Source of the DNA: Neckera pumila
Taxonomy: Eukaryota; Streptophyta; Bryopsida; Hypnales; Neckeraceae
Direction: 5' to 3'
Assembly (NCBI GenBank): GCA_963969595.1
Contig: OZ018415.1
Span: 7,502,001 to 7,566,000 of the forward strand
Length of the DNA stretch: 64,000 bases
Positions 1 through 10,618 of this stretch are shown here, one piece after another (positions within the stretch are counted from its first letter, which is position 1; each line of letters opens with the position of its first letter). The translations under genes and the position numbers were made by a program. A model generated the notes under the pieces. That model was not told where the DNA came from, made no database searches, and saw nothing but the letters and a program-made list of their open reading frames with translations.

Positions 1-109
1 CCATGAACTCCGCAGTCTTGATGATCTCCTTTGACCTCCTGAAGTACTACACAATCCAAGGCGCATTGCAAAATCAAGTCGGAGATCGGACTTCAAGAAT
101 TGAAACGCG

Positions 110-268
110 ATGAATTCACAAAATTTGGAAGAAGCCGACGTCGACGCTTCTGTAGATGGTGAAGCAGGAGCAACAGACGGCCACCTTGTGGAGAGCGTGT
201 CCCCAACTTGGGAGCGAGGAGGTAGCGCTTCTCCAACTCGCAGCACCAAGCAACAACCCCAACACAGA
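110..268 (+). CDS. Possible first coding exon, unknown protein
   Basis: An ATG at 110 opens a 53-codon reading frame that is higher in GC than its surroundings and rich in acidic, Ser and Gly residues (it begins MNSQNLEEADVDASVDGEAG). At 269 the sequence reads GTAAGC, a good plant 5' splice site, and the DNA after it turns abruptly T-rich as an intron would. No downstream exon can be assigned. It could be the first exon of the gene that once encoded the piggyBac-like transposase further on, or of an unrelated host gene. No domain is recognisable. Confidence 0.25.
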
Positions 269-1439
269 GTAAGCCCTTGTTCTCAAGTGTTTTTTTTTTT
301 ATTGTCTTTTGTTTTTAGATGGGTTGGATTGGATTTTGTATTTGTTTTTTGTTTTTGTTGTTTTTGTTGGATTTTATAATTTGATTTTTTGTTTGTTTGC
401 TTGTTTGTTTGTTTGTTTTTTATTTTTATATTTGACTTCTTTGTTTGTTTCCACCCATCCTTAGGAAATGTTTTATTTGCCACACATGATACAATTTCCA
501 AATTTTGATTTCACATTTTCAGTAAATGGCCCCAAATTTAGTGAAACTTTTTGAAATTCTTCTATAAGATAGAAGAACTGATTAGCTTCTTTGAAATATA
601 AATTTTATTAAATGCCAAATCCTTTTTTAGTTTTAATTTGGAGTTAAAACAATCAAAAAATTGTGAAAAATTCAAAAAGTGTCCAATGTTTCTACAATTT
701 GGCATGTAGGTGCCTAATATAGCAAGCCACATGTACAAAATTTTTTAGAAAGTTTCACCAACCCAAGACAAAGTTGTGGCTAAGTTTACTCAACTGTGAC
801 TAATGTGACTAATACCCCTTGGGGGTATTAGTCACATTAGTCACAGTTGAACCAATCTCCTAAAATGCATGCCTTCAAAGTTTGAAAATGGTCCCAAAAC
901 TTCCCAATAGTTGCAACTAATCCTAAACAAGCAAGTTGGTGCCCGGGAGCAAAACTTATATCACAAAAAGCCTCAAACTGGACTCGGCAATTTTTACAAA
1001 AAAAATTTGCAAAAAATCAAAATAAATTTTATTTTATTTTTTCTCTGAAACTTTATATTGTTGTCTATATGTGAAGCTCCAGTTCATTTTATTTGGACTA
1101 AGAATGAGCAACTTATGGACAACCTTGTTTTTCAGGCAATTTAAGCATCTTTTTGAAAACATAACTTGTAGGATTTATTTTTGAATGCAATTTTTACAAA
1201 TTTTTACAAATTTTTTTGGGAGATGTTTTTTTTGCTTGCTAAAACAATCTCAACATTGGGATTGTTGTATTTCAATCCCATCTAAGAGCTATTAACGATT
1301 TAGTTTTTTTTTCAATCTTGGACCTACTTCTACTTAACAATTTTTTAAAGAATGAAAATCAAGTGTGTGGTTTTTGAAATTTTTTTTATAGACTTCCAAC
1401 TTACATCTTCAACACAAAAAATTTAAACTCAAAGTCTAT
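269..1439. other. AT-rich non-coding stretch, intron or repeat
   Basis: No coding frame is credible here. It begins with T-rich DNA containing a short GTTT/TTTG simple repeat near 386-417. From about 1020 it resembles the AT-rich elements at 4754-5465 and 5466-6398: the shared block with GAGCTATTAACGATTTAG and ACCTACTTCTACTTAACAAT lies near 1287-1350 here and near 5031-5090 there. It is probably a decayed member of the TTAA-ended repeat family of this window. Confidence 0.5.
790..850. repeat. Perfect 29-bp hairpin with 3-base loop
   Basis: Bases 790-818 are the exact reverse complement of 822-850, leaving only a 3-base loop (819-821). The arm begins TCAACTGTGACTAATGTGAC and ends in CCCC. There is no TTAA or TA duplication at its edges, so it is not an obvious MITE. 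The arm itself contains the direct repeat GTGACTAAT..GTGACTAAT. Confidence 0.9.
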
Positions 1440-1716
1440 AGTGAAAAAAATTTCCACAAATGGTGGTCAAAGTCATCTAAAATTGCAAATTAGTGTTCAA
1501 AAAAACTTTCTTTTTCAACTTTCAATGCTAATATCTTCCAATCTATACGGTAAAACTTCATGAACTTTTTACCACATGATCTTTGACAAGTGAAGTACAA
1601 GTTCTTATGATTGCATTCTAAGAAAATGTTGTTTTTTGTCTTCTTGGATGAACACAACCAAAATGGCAATTTTGAGTGGTTCTTGACAGAAAAATGGCCT
1701 TGGGACTTTAGGAGCT
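1440..1716 (+). repeat. Upstream copy of a direct repeat flanking the transposase
   Basis: This segment matches 4465-4753 in the same orientation, with clear divergence. Shared blocks in order include TTTACCACATGATCTT, GAAATGGCA/AAAATGGCAATTTT and the closing CCTTGGGACTTTAGG. In the downstream copy the end reads CTTTAGGGG-TTAA; here it has decayed to CTTTAGGAGCTAG. It therefore looks like an older 3' end of the TTAA-ended family, lying just upstream of the transposase sequence. Confidence 0.7.
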
Positions 1717-1898
1717 AGAGAAGGGACAACATCATTGTTGAACAATGTCATGCATTCCTTGGTGCATTTTGAAAAGGGGGGAGGGGGGGGTGCAATTTGG
1801 AATGAAACTCACAGCAATAAAATGTGGCATAAGATGATAGAAGACGAACGGGATGGAGGTGGGCTTTTTGGGTATGCTTTGACACATGGAAAGTTTGA

Positions 1899-3592
1899 AT
1901 TGCAAATGATAGTGGAAGCAAATTTGACATTGAATATCCCAAGTTTGATTACAGTGAAGACAAAGAAGAGGATGATGATAGCAATGACAAGGATGTCAAT
2001 AGCATCAAATATTTATATCGGGATTGTACGTGGCAGCAAGAATTTTTTACATATGATCCGAAACCTCAAGAATTTCTTGGCTCTTCAACGTCTACTTTTC
2101 CTGGATGTCAGTTCTCCAGTTTCTCCACGTTATTTGAGTTGTTTTGGCCCGCATGGATTTTTCGTAACATTGTGAGAGAGACAAATTAGTATGCTACGGC
2201 GGTGAATACGAATGGGGGGACATATGGGGGGCCCCATTGGCAGAATCTTACTGTACTAGAATTGAAAGTATTTTTGGCCATCATATTATACATGGGTATG
2301 AGGTGCCAGCCGAATGTAGAGTCTTTTTGGTACAAAAAAGGCTCTATTTTCCATTGTCCTACCATTTCTGAGTTGATGTCAAGAAATTGGTTCCATTTAT
2401 TTACGAAATGCTTGCATGTCACAAATCCATCGAGGTATGAAAGTGATAAGACAAAGTCGGGATATGACAAAATGGAACAGATGAGGTGGCTATTGAATGC
2501 GATGAAGGAGAATTGTCAGAGAGCATGGAGTATTGGGAAATTCCGTACAGTGGATGAAATGATGATTCGTTACAAGGAAAATTATTGCCCTGCTTGGCAA
2601 TACTTGCTGCAAAAACCACAGAAGTGGGGCTTGAAGGTATGGTGTTTGGCAGATGCAAAATCCAAATTCGTTTCGAATTTTGAGGTGTACTGTGGAAAGA
2701 ATCCTTTGGTTGAAGAAGAGATGCAAAGGATAGGGGGGCATGGAGAAGCACAATTGGCACACAATGTTGTGCTGCGTTTGCTAGCACAAAATGAGGGTGT
2801 TGGGCATGTAATTGTCATGGACAATTTTTTCTCTAGCATTGCCCTTTTCAAAGATCTATGGGATAGAAAAACCTATGCAACAGGGACAATAAGGGCCAAT
2901 TGGGTGGGCCTTCCACTGTCTTTCAAGGACACAAAAGCTTTCAATAGAAACAAGCAAGGTGCACTAGACTGGTACATGCACAATTCAAGGAAAATGAGCA
3001 GCATAATATGGAAGGACAAAAAAGTTGTTATCATCGTTTTGACAAATGCAATGCCATTACAATTTCCATGTGAATTTCCAGTAGTTGGTGTCCCATGTTG
3101 TCATGGCTCTGAGCGAAAGATCATTTAGTCATCACCAGTGCACGTTGAATATACAACATATATGCGCGGTGTGGACGTTGCAGATCAATTACGCGCTTCG
3201 TATACATGTCAAACCCGATTCCACAAGTGGTGGTACCGGGGTTTTTTTTCCTTGTAAACACTAGCATCGTGAACATGTACATCATTTATGTGGACAAGTG
3301 CAAGGCGCAAGATCCTCCAAAGCGTCCTATGACACATTTGCAGTTTTTCACTGAATTGTGTGAATCATTGACTGTGAGATGGCTTCAAAAGAGACATACT
3401 GAATTTGAAGAAGCACCCCACAGTAGGCAAGTGTGCTATCCAGCTTTTACGAAGGTCCAAAATCCTTGCGTGGTTTGCAATGACGGCTCACTGCCATTAA
3501 CAAGACCTAAAACATATTGCCCTACTTGTGGCAATAAGTTCATGTGTTGGCAAAAAGGATGCTTCCAAAAATACCATGAAAATCTTCGTTGA
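1899..3592 (+). pseudogene. piggyBac-like transposase (DDE_Tnp_1_7), broken
   Basis: The frame that starts near 1899 encodes an acidic N-terminus (FDIEYPKFDYSEDKEEDDD), then the typical FFTYDPKPQEFLGSS and LFELFWP blocks, then a DDE catalytic core. The expected aspartates are visible: VDEMM (codon at 2553), MDNFFSS (2820) and WKDKKVV (3015), followed by the MRGVDVADQL block near 3162-3191. The C-terminal zinc-binding domain is present at about 3463-3585 (CVVC, CPTC, FMCWQKGCFQKYH). Three lesions break it: in-frame TAG at 2187-2189 and 3126-3128, and a frame change in the run of eight T near 3241-3248. Known family members cut and paste at TTAA sites. The region upstream of 1899 is unclear: a TGA lies at 1896-1898 and an open frame in another phase runs from 1735. 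The family call is firm; the copy cannot make a full-length enzyme. Confidence 0.88.
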
Positions 3593-4753
3593 GATGATGT
3601 TGAAGAAGTAAGTGTCAATTATACATTCATTTTTTATAATGTTGGTGTTTGGCCATTTTTCATTCACAAGCAAATGTTGCAGTGAAGGCTACTTACAATT
3701 CAAATGAAATGAAAAACAAAAAGGATTATTATTATGAATTTACAATGATTTTAGGATATTTTTTGGCATTACCTACTAATTTTCAAAAGAATTTTAAATA
3801 TTTTAGAATGCTCAAATGTTGTTGTTTATGGCTTCCTAACATTTTTTATTTTACTTGTAGGAGATATGCCATCACTTTGGAGTTTGAAGTATTTTCTTGC
3901 AAGCTTTCTGTGCAAGCACTACTCTCTACCCATCCTAGGAGTGTACCTCATGCTTCCAATGACTCCTATGTGGTCTCTAAGTCCACATGCATGGTATGGT
4001 GCCATTTATTGGGAAACTACAAAGAAGGCAATTGATTGAAGTAGATGAAGGACCTTCTGTGAAGGTGGGGAGCTCCTGCATTCCCAATGTTGAGAACGCA
4101 GTGGAGAACATGTTGGGTTTTACAAGGAACATCATGGACCCGTTTTTGGTAGTTGCCCAATGGCATTTTCCTTTTTGTTCATACCATAGGTCTTTGAAAT
4201 TGCATAGAATGGAGGTAAAGTTTTTTTTTCAAACTTTTTTTGAGGATCTTGTGAATAATGACTGCATCTTTCTATCTACCATTGGGATTTTTCAGTTTTG
4301 AAAGAATGGGCTACAAAATCTCATTGCAAAAAAAAGTATTGTATTGTCATTTTTCAGAACATAGTTGCATTGCAAGATTTTTTTGGAAGTGTTGTAAGTC
4401 TCCAAATCTTCTGAAAATTGGTGGACATGTACCTAACATGATCCAAAACATGGTAGATTTTTAAATTCAAAGTCTTTAGTGCAAAAAATTTCAACAAATG
4501 GCGGTCAAAGTCATCTGAAATTTCAGGGCAGCACACAAAACTTTTGCTCAAACTTTGAATGCAATTTTCTCCCTATCCGTACAGTCAAACTTGATGAAAT
4601 TTTTACCACATGATCTTGATCAAATTAAGTACAACATCTTGTGGTTATATTTTTCAAAAAAAATATTTTTTCCGGGTTTTTGGGTGAACGCAGCAGAAAT
4701 GGCAGTTTTCAGTGGATTCTAGCCAGAAAATGCCTTGGGACTTTAGGGGTTAA
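3593..4753 (+). mobile_element. 3' non-coding part of the piggyBac-like element, ending in TTAA
   Basis: After the transposase stop come about 1.1 kb without a coding frame. The last 290 bases match the direct repeat at 1440-1716. The end reads CTTTAGGGG followed by TTAA at 4750-4753, the GGG-TTAA pattern expected of the right end of a piggyBac-superfamily element. A matching left end (TTAA-CCC) was not found upstream in the window. Confidence 0.6.
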
Positions 4754-5465
4754 ATAAGAAATTTTAAAATTTGTTTCTCATAGATGATATTTTTTTCTAC
4801 ATTTGAAGTGTACTTTTAAGCTTTGATTCATTCAATTTGGACTAATAATGAAAAAGTTATAGACAATCTTGTTTTTTTTACAATCTAAGCATCTTTTTGA
4901 GAAAATAACTTTTAGAATTCATTTTTGAATGCAATTTTTACACTTTTTCAAAAAAATTGTTAGGCAAAGCTAATTTTGATTGCTAGAACAATCTTATTGT
5001 TGGAATTTTTGTGTTTCATTTCCATCTTAGAGCTATTAACGGTTTAGTTTTTCCTTCATTCTTGGACCTACTTCTACTTAACAATTTTTTAATGAGTGAA
5101 AACTAAGTGTATTCTTTTTTATTTTTTTCCGAGACTCTCATTTCAATTCTTCATCATATAAAATTAGAAATTCAAAACCAATAGAGCAAAAAATTTAAGT
5201 TAAGAAGGTTCAAAGCCAAAAAATGTAGTTGAACAAGGTGCCAAAAAACTTGTTTTCCTCACTTTAAATGCAAATGTTTTACAATCTATAACGTCAAAGT
5301 TTTTGAAATTTCTTCCACACATTCTTTCACTAATCTAGTACAAGATCCTATGGTTAGATATGAAAAAAAAACATTTTAAATTTTTTTTTGCTCTTTGCTA
5401 TAGAAATGGCAATTTTGAGTGGTTTTTGATGGAAAGAAGGCCTTAGCTAGGACTTTAGGGGTTAA
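4754..5465 (+). repeat. Member of TTAA-ended AT-rich repeat family, 5' end lost
   Basis: The sequence is homologous to 1020-1716 and 5700-6398. It shares the GAGCTATTAACGGTTTAG block, the CCTACTTCTACTTAACAAT block and the terminal GGACTTTAGGGG-TTAA (TTAA at 5462-5465). It abuts the previous element end directly, so it has no left end of its own and looks like a truncated or nested copy. It has no coding potential. Confidence 0.6.
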
Positions 5466-6398
5466 AGACAACCTCATGTCTATTTTACCTGTAAAGGCCC
5501 TATTGTCCCTTTGGAGTACAAATGATATTTTGGGCAGGTACCTACGGGCTGAATTTTTGTCGTGATTTTCCAAAACTTTTTTGAAGATAGAAAAAATAAT
5601 AAGCTTCATATACATATGATTATAATTCAATCGGTGCCCAAAAACAAAAGTTATATCCAAATAAGCTCAAAACAAAGGAGAGGGGGCAGCAAAAAGTATA
5701 TTTAAATTTTTTTTTTTCCTTATAGACTATATTTTTGTCTATTTTTGAAGAGCTTTGATTCATTTCATTTGGATTTTTTATGAGAAATTATGGACAATCT
5801 TGTTTTTTGGGCAATTACAGCATCTTCTTGAAAAAATAACTTGTAAGATTCATTTCAGAATGCAATTTTTGCAATTTTTCAAAATGAAGATTTCTACAAG
5901 GTTAAATTTGCTTGCAAAAACAATCTCACCATTGGGATTAGTGCATTTTAATTCCATCTAAAAGATATTTAGATTTTAGATTTTCCTTCTATCTCATACC
6001 TACTTCTACTTGACAATTTTCTTAAGAATAAAATTTAAGTTTTTTTGAATTTTTTTTGTTCCCTAGACTCTCAACTCAATTCTCCACATAAATATTTAAA
6101 GCTTAAAATTCTATAGAGCAAAAAATTTAAGTTAAAAATGTTCAAAGTCATAAAATCTAATTCCACAATCATGCAATGTGTTGAAAAAGTGTTTTTTTTA
6201 GTTTAAACGCAGATTTCTTGCAATCTGTGTGGTCAAAAATTTTAAATTTTTTCCATACATTCTCATACTATTTAGGTGTAAGATCCTATGGTTAGATGTG
6301 CAAGAAATAAATTTTCCCATTCTTTTTAATTTTGGCTATAAAAATGGCAAAATTGGAAGTTTTTTGGCAAAAAAAAGGCCTTGGGCTTTAGGGATTAA
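5466..6398 (+). repeat. Further diverged copy of the TTAA-ended repeat
   Basis: It carries the same order of blocks as the preceding copy (TTTGATTCATTTCATTTGGAT near 5755, CATACCTACTTCTACTTGAC near 5995) and ends GGGCTTTAGGGA-TTAA with TTAA at 6395-6398. It is more decayed than its neighbour. There is no gene. Confidence 0.55.
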
Positions 6399-6734
6399 GA
6401 CCTAAATGTAGGGTTCATTTGAAGAGGTTGATCACTTTTATAGCAGACTACCTTATTTCAAAGGTCCAAAGTTCAAGTCTAGATTTCTTCATGGTATGCA
6501 CTTTTCATTGCACTTCCAATGACAATAATTTCAAGTTTTAATTCCACACCAATGAAAAGATAGCCTTATATATTTATTGATTCCAAAAACAAGTATTTCA
6601 TAAGGAAATCTACCTAGAATACCCTCTTGACTTCTAACAAGATCCAACCAATTAATTGAGCCATTTAATAGTAGGAACAATGCTCTATTGCTTAATTTTT
6701 TTGGTGGGTTTTAGGTGTAAGGTGTAGTTAATCC
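6399..6734. other. Gene-free AT-rich spacer
   Basis: No coding frame and no element boundary were seen. A tRNA-like TpsiC phrase (GTTCAAGTCT) occurs near 6470 but has no tRNA around it. Confidence 0.5.
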
Positions 6735-7379
6735 TTAACCCCTAAATGCCCAAGCCCTATTTTGGGCTTCCTAAAATTTGCTCTAAATTGAATAAAATGC
6801 CAACATTTAGATAAGTTGTATCAATTTTTTTTGAATTGTAACCATACAAATTCAAACTAGACATGTTAGAGATCTCATAGGAAAAGAAAACACAACAATA
6901 TCACTTATGGAGTGAAAGATTATAATATTTGACCATGAGGGTGCTAAAACTGCAAAAATCTTTCAATCTTCTTTATACAAATCAAGTCTAAAAAGTTGGT
7001 TTCCAAAAAAATATGAGGTTAAAGGGCCTAACTTGTATAACCCCAATCAATTTATGGCTTCTTAAAATCTACTCCACAATTTTTTTAAATGAATTTTGAA
7101 TGTGATTTTTTCTCCAAGTTCTAGTGAATTTGAGGCTCATTTCCAAGAGCTCTCAATACTATGGGAAGTCAAGGTTGCACTGGGTACCCTTGTACAAAAA
7201 CTTGAATAGAAAAATCACTATCATTTATTTTCAAAATCGGATTTTTGGCACTAAAACTAGACTTCAAGAAGAATTTTCTAAAAATAGAAACTACTAAAAA
7301 TAGAAACTTGGTTAGGTTTTATTTAACTTCCAAGTTTTGCAAACACCAGATTTTGGTGCCTCGGGCATTTAGGGATTAA
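6735..7379. mobile_element. piggyBac-type MITE, 645 bp, TTAA-flanked
   Basis: The left end reads TTAA-CCCCTAAATGCCCAAG and the right end CGGGCATTTAGGGA-TTAA. The inverted ends CCCCTAAATGCCC / GGGCATTTAGGGA match at 12 of 13 bases. TTAA on both sides with CCC/GGG-type ends is the known hallmark of the piggyBac superfamily. There is no open frame, so it is non-autonomous. Confidence 0.75.
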
Positions 7380-7622
7380 AGGACATTGCAAGCCCCAGGG
7401 GAATTTTGAAAGTCAAACTTGCATTTTCACACAATTCTTGATTTTAAATGCTTTTAAACCTAACAAAGAAAATGTAGCTCCAATCATTTACTTTCTACTC
7501 CATTTGAATTTTTTCCAAAATTATTAGAATTTTAAGTTTTGTGACACTTTGAAGATAGCATCTTGAAAGCTCAAAATATGCCACTTTCAAACTTTTTCTA
7601 TCAAATTTATCTTGGTATGAGC

Positions 7623-8558
7623 TTAACCCCTAAAGGACCAACATGCATTTTTTGGCTACATAAAATTTTTTGGCAGGTATGTGTGACTAGAGATTTCTAT
7701 ATTTCTGGCCCAAATTTTAATAGAAGGTGGAAAAAAAGAATATCTTTCATATGCACTAAATTTCATGACATTTGAAACTATAAGTCAAAAGTTATGGCCT
7801 AATATGTTGCTTTTTTTTTGTAAATGAGCAATTTCGGCAGATCAAGAAAAATCACTTTTTCAAAAACAAAAATTTGAAATTGATTTTTGAGAGTTATATA
7901 TATGTAGAAAGCTTGGAATCATTCCATTTTGATTAATGAGTCAAAAGTTATGAGGAGTTTTTGTTTGTGGGCAATTATGGATTCTTGACTCTAAAATAAA
8001 CTTTATAGTCTTTTATCTTACTCAGTTTTCAATATTCTTTTGAAAAAAATAAAATCATAGAATATAGATTGTTTAATATAACATTGCAACCATTGGGATT
8101 GGCATTTTTTTAATTCTATAATTAAACTTTTAACAATTTAGTATTTTGAATCATTCTCTACTACTATCTACCTATTATTCTTTCCCTATATTTTGTATAA
8201 TTTCAAATGATGTGAAATCTTTCAAGCATGTGGCCAACTCACCTATGAAAAAAAATCCAAAGAAGCACCACCATTTTGGACATTCTTCCATAGAAAAGTG
8301 AGGTTGTAAAGTGTTGCTGTCATGTTTTTTGCAAGGCCAAAAAAAAAATTACGGTGAATTTGAATGTTTATATCTTGCAATCCACATATTGGAAATTTTT
8401 GAAATTTTTACCACATGTTCTCAAGTCAGCATACTACAAGATTCTTCGGTTACATGTGTCAAAAAAAGTTTTTTTTTCAAAAATTTGGTACTTGTTCTAA
8501 AAATGGCAATTTGGGGGCATTTTCAATGAAAACATAGTCATGAAACTTTTGAGGTTAA
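7623..8558. mobile_element. piggyBac-type non-autonomous element, 936 bp
   Basis: It starts TTAA-CCCCTAAAGGACCAACA and ends CTTTTGAGG-TTAA. It is homologous over its whole length to the element at 30218-31149, which has the better preserved right end (CTTTAGGGG-TTAA). Shared blocks include TGTGTGACTAGAGAT near the left end and ACATGTGTCAAAAA near the right end. There is no coding frame; the open frames at 7563-7775 and 8311-8529 are chance. Confidence 0.78.
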
Positions 8559-10379
8559 GGAGTACATCAATTGCACCGTGATGTTTGTCACTATTATTTC
8601 CATTTGCTTTGAAAATTTCATACTATTTTACGCATTTTTTGTAATTACTATGATTTTTATAAAGAAATTTCTTTAAAAACTATATGAAATTGAATTATAT
8701 TTGAAGTGTATGTTTTCATGTAGAAATCCAATGAAGTTTGACTAAGTTTAGACACAAAATATCCTTTAAATGGTAATTCTCTTTCAGATCCTCGGAATTG
8801 TCATCTCTTATCAGGTAACTGTGTAGATAATTTGTTTGGATTTAGGGATGGACTTGTAGGGAAGGGGCTTCCCTATCCCCGTCTTCATGGATGGGTAACC
8901 TCCATAGGGATAGGAAACTCATTGGTGGAGATGCTCTAAGTTACTGCAATGAAAAGTGCGTGCAACAGACCACTCCGTCGATAGGTCTGCGATTCTAAAC
9001 GGGCATTCCAACTTCGGAGGTGCATTCCCATGAGCTGCTATTGGAGGAAACCTAGTTACAGTAGAACCTTCCAAAGTCAATTCTCTCAAAGCCGATAAAC
9101 CTCTATAAACAAATAGGGTTGGGTAGTTTTGGCTTCCGGAATAAAATAAGTCGTAGCACTAAATGAGAGCTTGCCAAGGAATTTTAGTGAACCCTTGACT
9201 TTGTCAAAAAAAGGTAAAATATTCTTTTGAACAAGCTCCTTTTCCTAAAAATGTGGCACATGTCTCCTTGCGTAGCTTCCTGTGTAGTGCAAACCTTCAC
9301 TAAAGCAATCAACCTCTCTAAAATAATCTTGTCAAGCGGTTCCAAATCAATCAGTTAAAAGAGTATCTACTATATTTCTTATTAATCTACTGTCCAGTCT
9401 AGCTCAATGATTATTTCTTTTAAATTTAAGGAAAGCTGGATTTGGGCTCCAGGTGAAAAGTAAGTGGCTGAAGTTAGGCGCCTTAGAATTTTTCTTTGGT
9501 GCAAAATTTGGCTCCAAATTAAGAATCAATGAGAGTAATGTGGCACCAAAACAAAACTTGGGAAAACATCTTTGGCAATTTTAGCTCTTAGACTGTTGCA
9601 AAATAGGGCGATGAAGTTTCAAAGAGTGCAAAATGAATTAGGAACATTGCAACTCATAAATAGAAAATCCTATTTTTTTTTCTAACATGGCAATATCAAA
9701 ATGAAAATTGCCACAACTCTAAAGTTTGAAATTTTGTCTACAACAAAAATGCAACCTTAAAGATTGCAATTGCCAAGAAAAGCCAAGCCCCAAAATCAAC
9801 AGTAAACCTCTAAAGGAGGACCACCTAAATTTCTCAAAAGTGAAAGGGCCCTATTCCTTTGGTGACTATTTCTAATTTCTTACTAGTAGATAAGAAAACC
9901 TAGCAATATGACACAGGCATCGGTGTGCATGCGGCTACAATTACTATTAATCTTACCAACTTTGGTGTAATTTAGGCAATGCCAAATGAAAAGTTGTTGA
10001 ATCAACCATTTCACAGGTGGTGACAAAGTCGCATACTCTAAGAGTCATTGTGGAAGTAGTGGCTTGCAAGAGTGTTATAAAAGACCCAAATCTAACTTTT
10101 TAAACTTTTTTATCTCCACATTTTTCCAAAGGCTTGGTGCAAGAGATAATTTTTTGGTGCTTTTAGTTTTTTTATCGCCTAAAAAAACACTGGTCCAGCT
10201 GCATTATTGATGCTCTATAATTTAATAAGCTTTCGGTCCTCCAATGATAACAAGTTCTCGAAAACTGTCCGACCCAAAAGTCAACAAATGATTTTAATAT
10301 TCAGCCTCGTAGCTACTGCAGACGCCAAGCTACTCCGCTGTTTGGGCACCGATTGATTCTCTTCCCATAACTTACGCTT
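8559..10379. other. Gene-free region with a pogo/Tigger-like scrap
   Basis: No gene was seen. At about 9058-9115 the sequence reads ACAGTAGAACCTTCCAAAG and then AAACCTCTATAAACAAATAG, and near 9310-9355 there is AACCTCTCTAAAATAAT. Both resemble the CAGTA-AACCTCTATAAAT terminal repeats of plant pogo-like (Tc1/mariner) elements. Ends and TA duplications are not clear enough to draw an element. The rest is unique-looking AT-rich DNA. Confidence 0.35.
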
Positions 10380-10618
10380 ATCTGACCAGGTGCTTCGCAA
10401 GGTAACTTGGCGTGCACGGCAGAAGGAGAAACCCTCCTCTCTTCAGTTCGTGAGCTTCACTTCATTTCTCCTGCTGCTGCTTCCTCTGCTTGCTGCTGGG
10501 TTCGGTGCTGCGAGCTCGCTCTAGCGGCACCAACGTCCTGTACGTGTCGAAGCATCTTATTTCTTTATCGATTCACGGACCTCACTCTTGCTCAGTATTA
10601 AGTTCTTCTCTAAAACAG
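10380..10618 (+). promoter_or_regulatory. GC-rich island, possible 5' untranslated exon
   Basis: GC content rises sharply in this segment, with CTGCTGCTG-type and CT-rich runs as seen in plant leader exons. It ends CTAAAACAG followed by GTATGC at 10619, a good 5' splice site. It could be the leader exon of the three-exon gene that begins near 12.58 kb, which would need an intron of roughly 1.9 kb. The open frame at 10407-10601 has no recognisable product. Confidence 0.3.

Noticed and set aside
2187..3128. TAG read as an amino acid (altered code or readthrough) in the transposase
   Set aside because: A frameshift is also present and neighbouring genes end normally, so decay is the simpler reading.
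6415..6500. tRNA gene near the GTTCAAGTCT phrase
   Set aside because: No acceptor stem, A box or anticodon arm can be folded around it.
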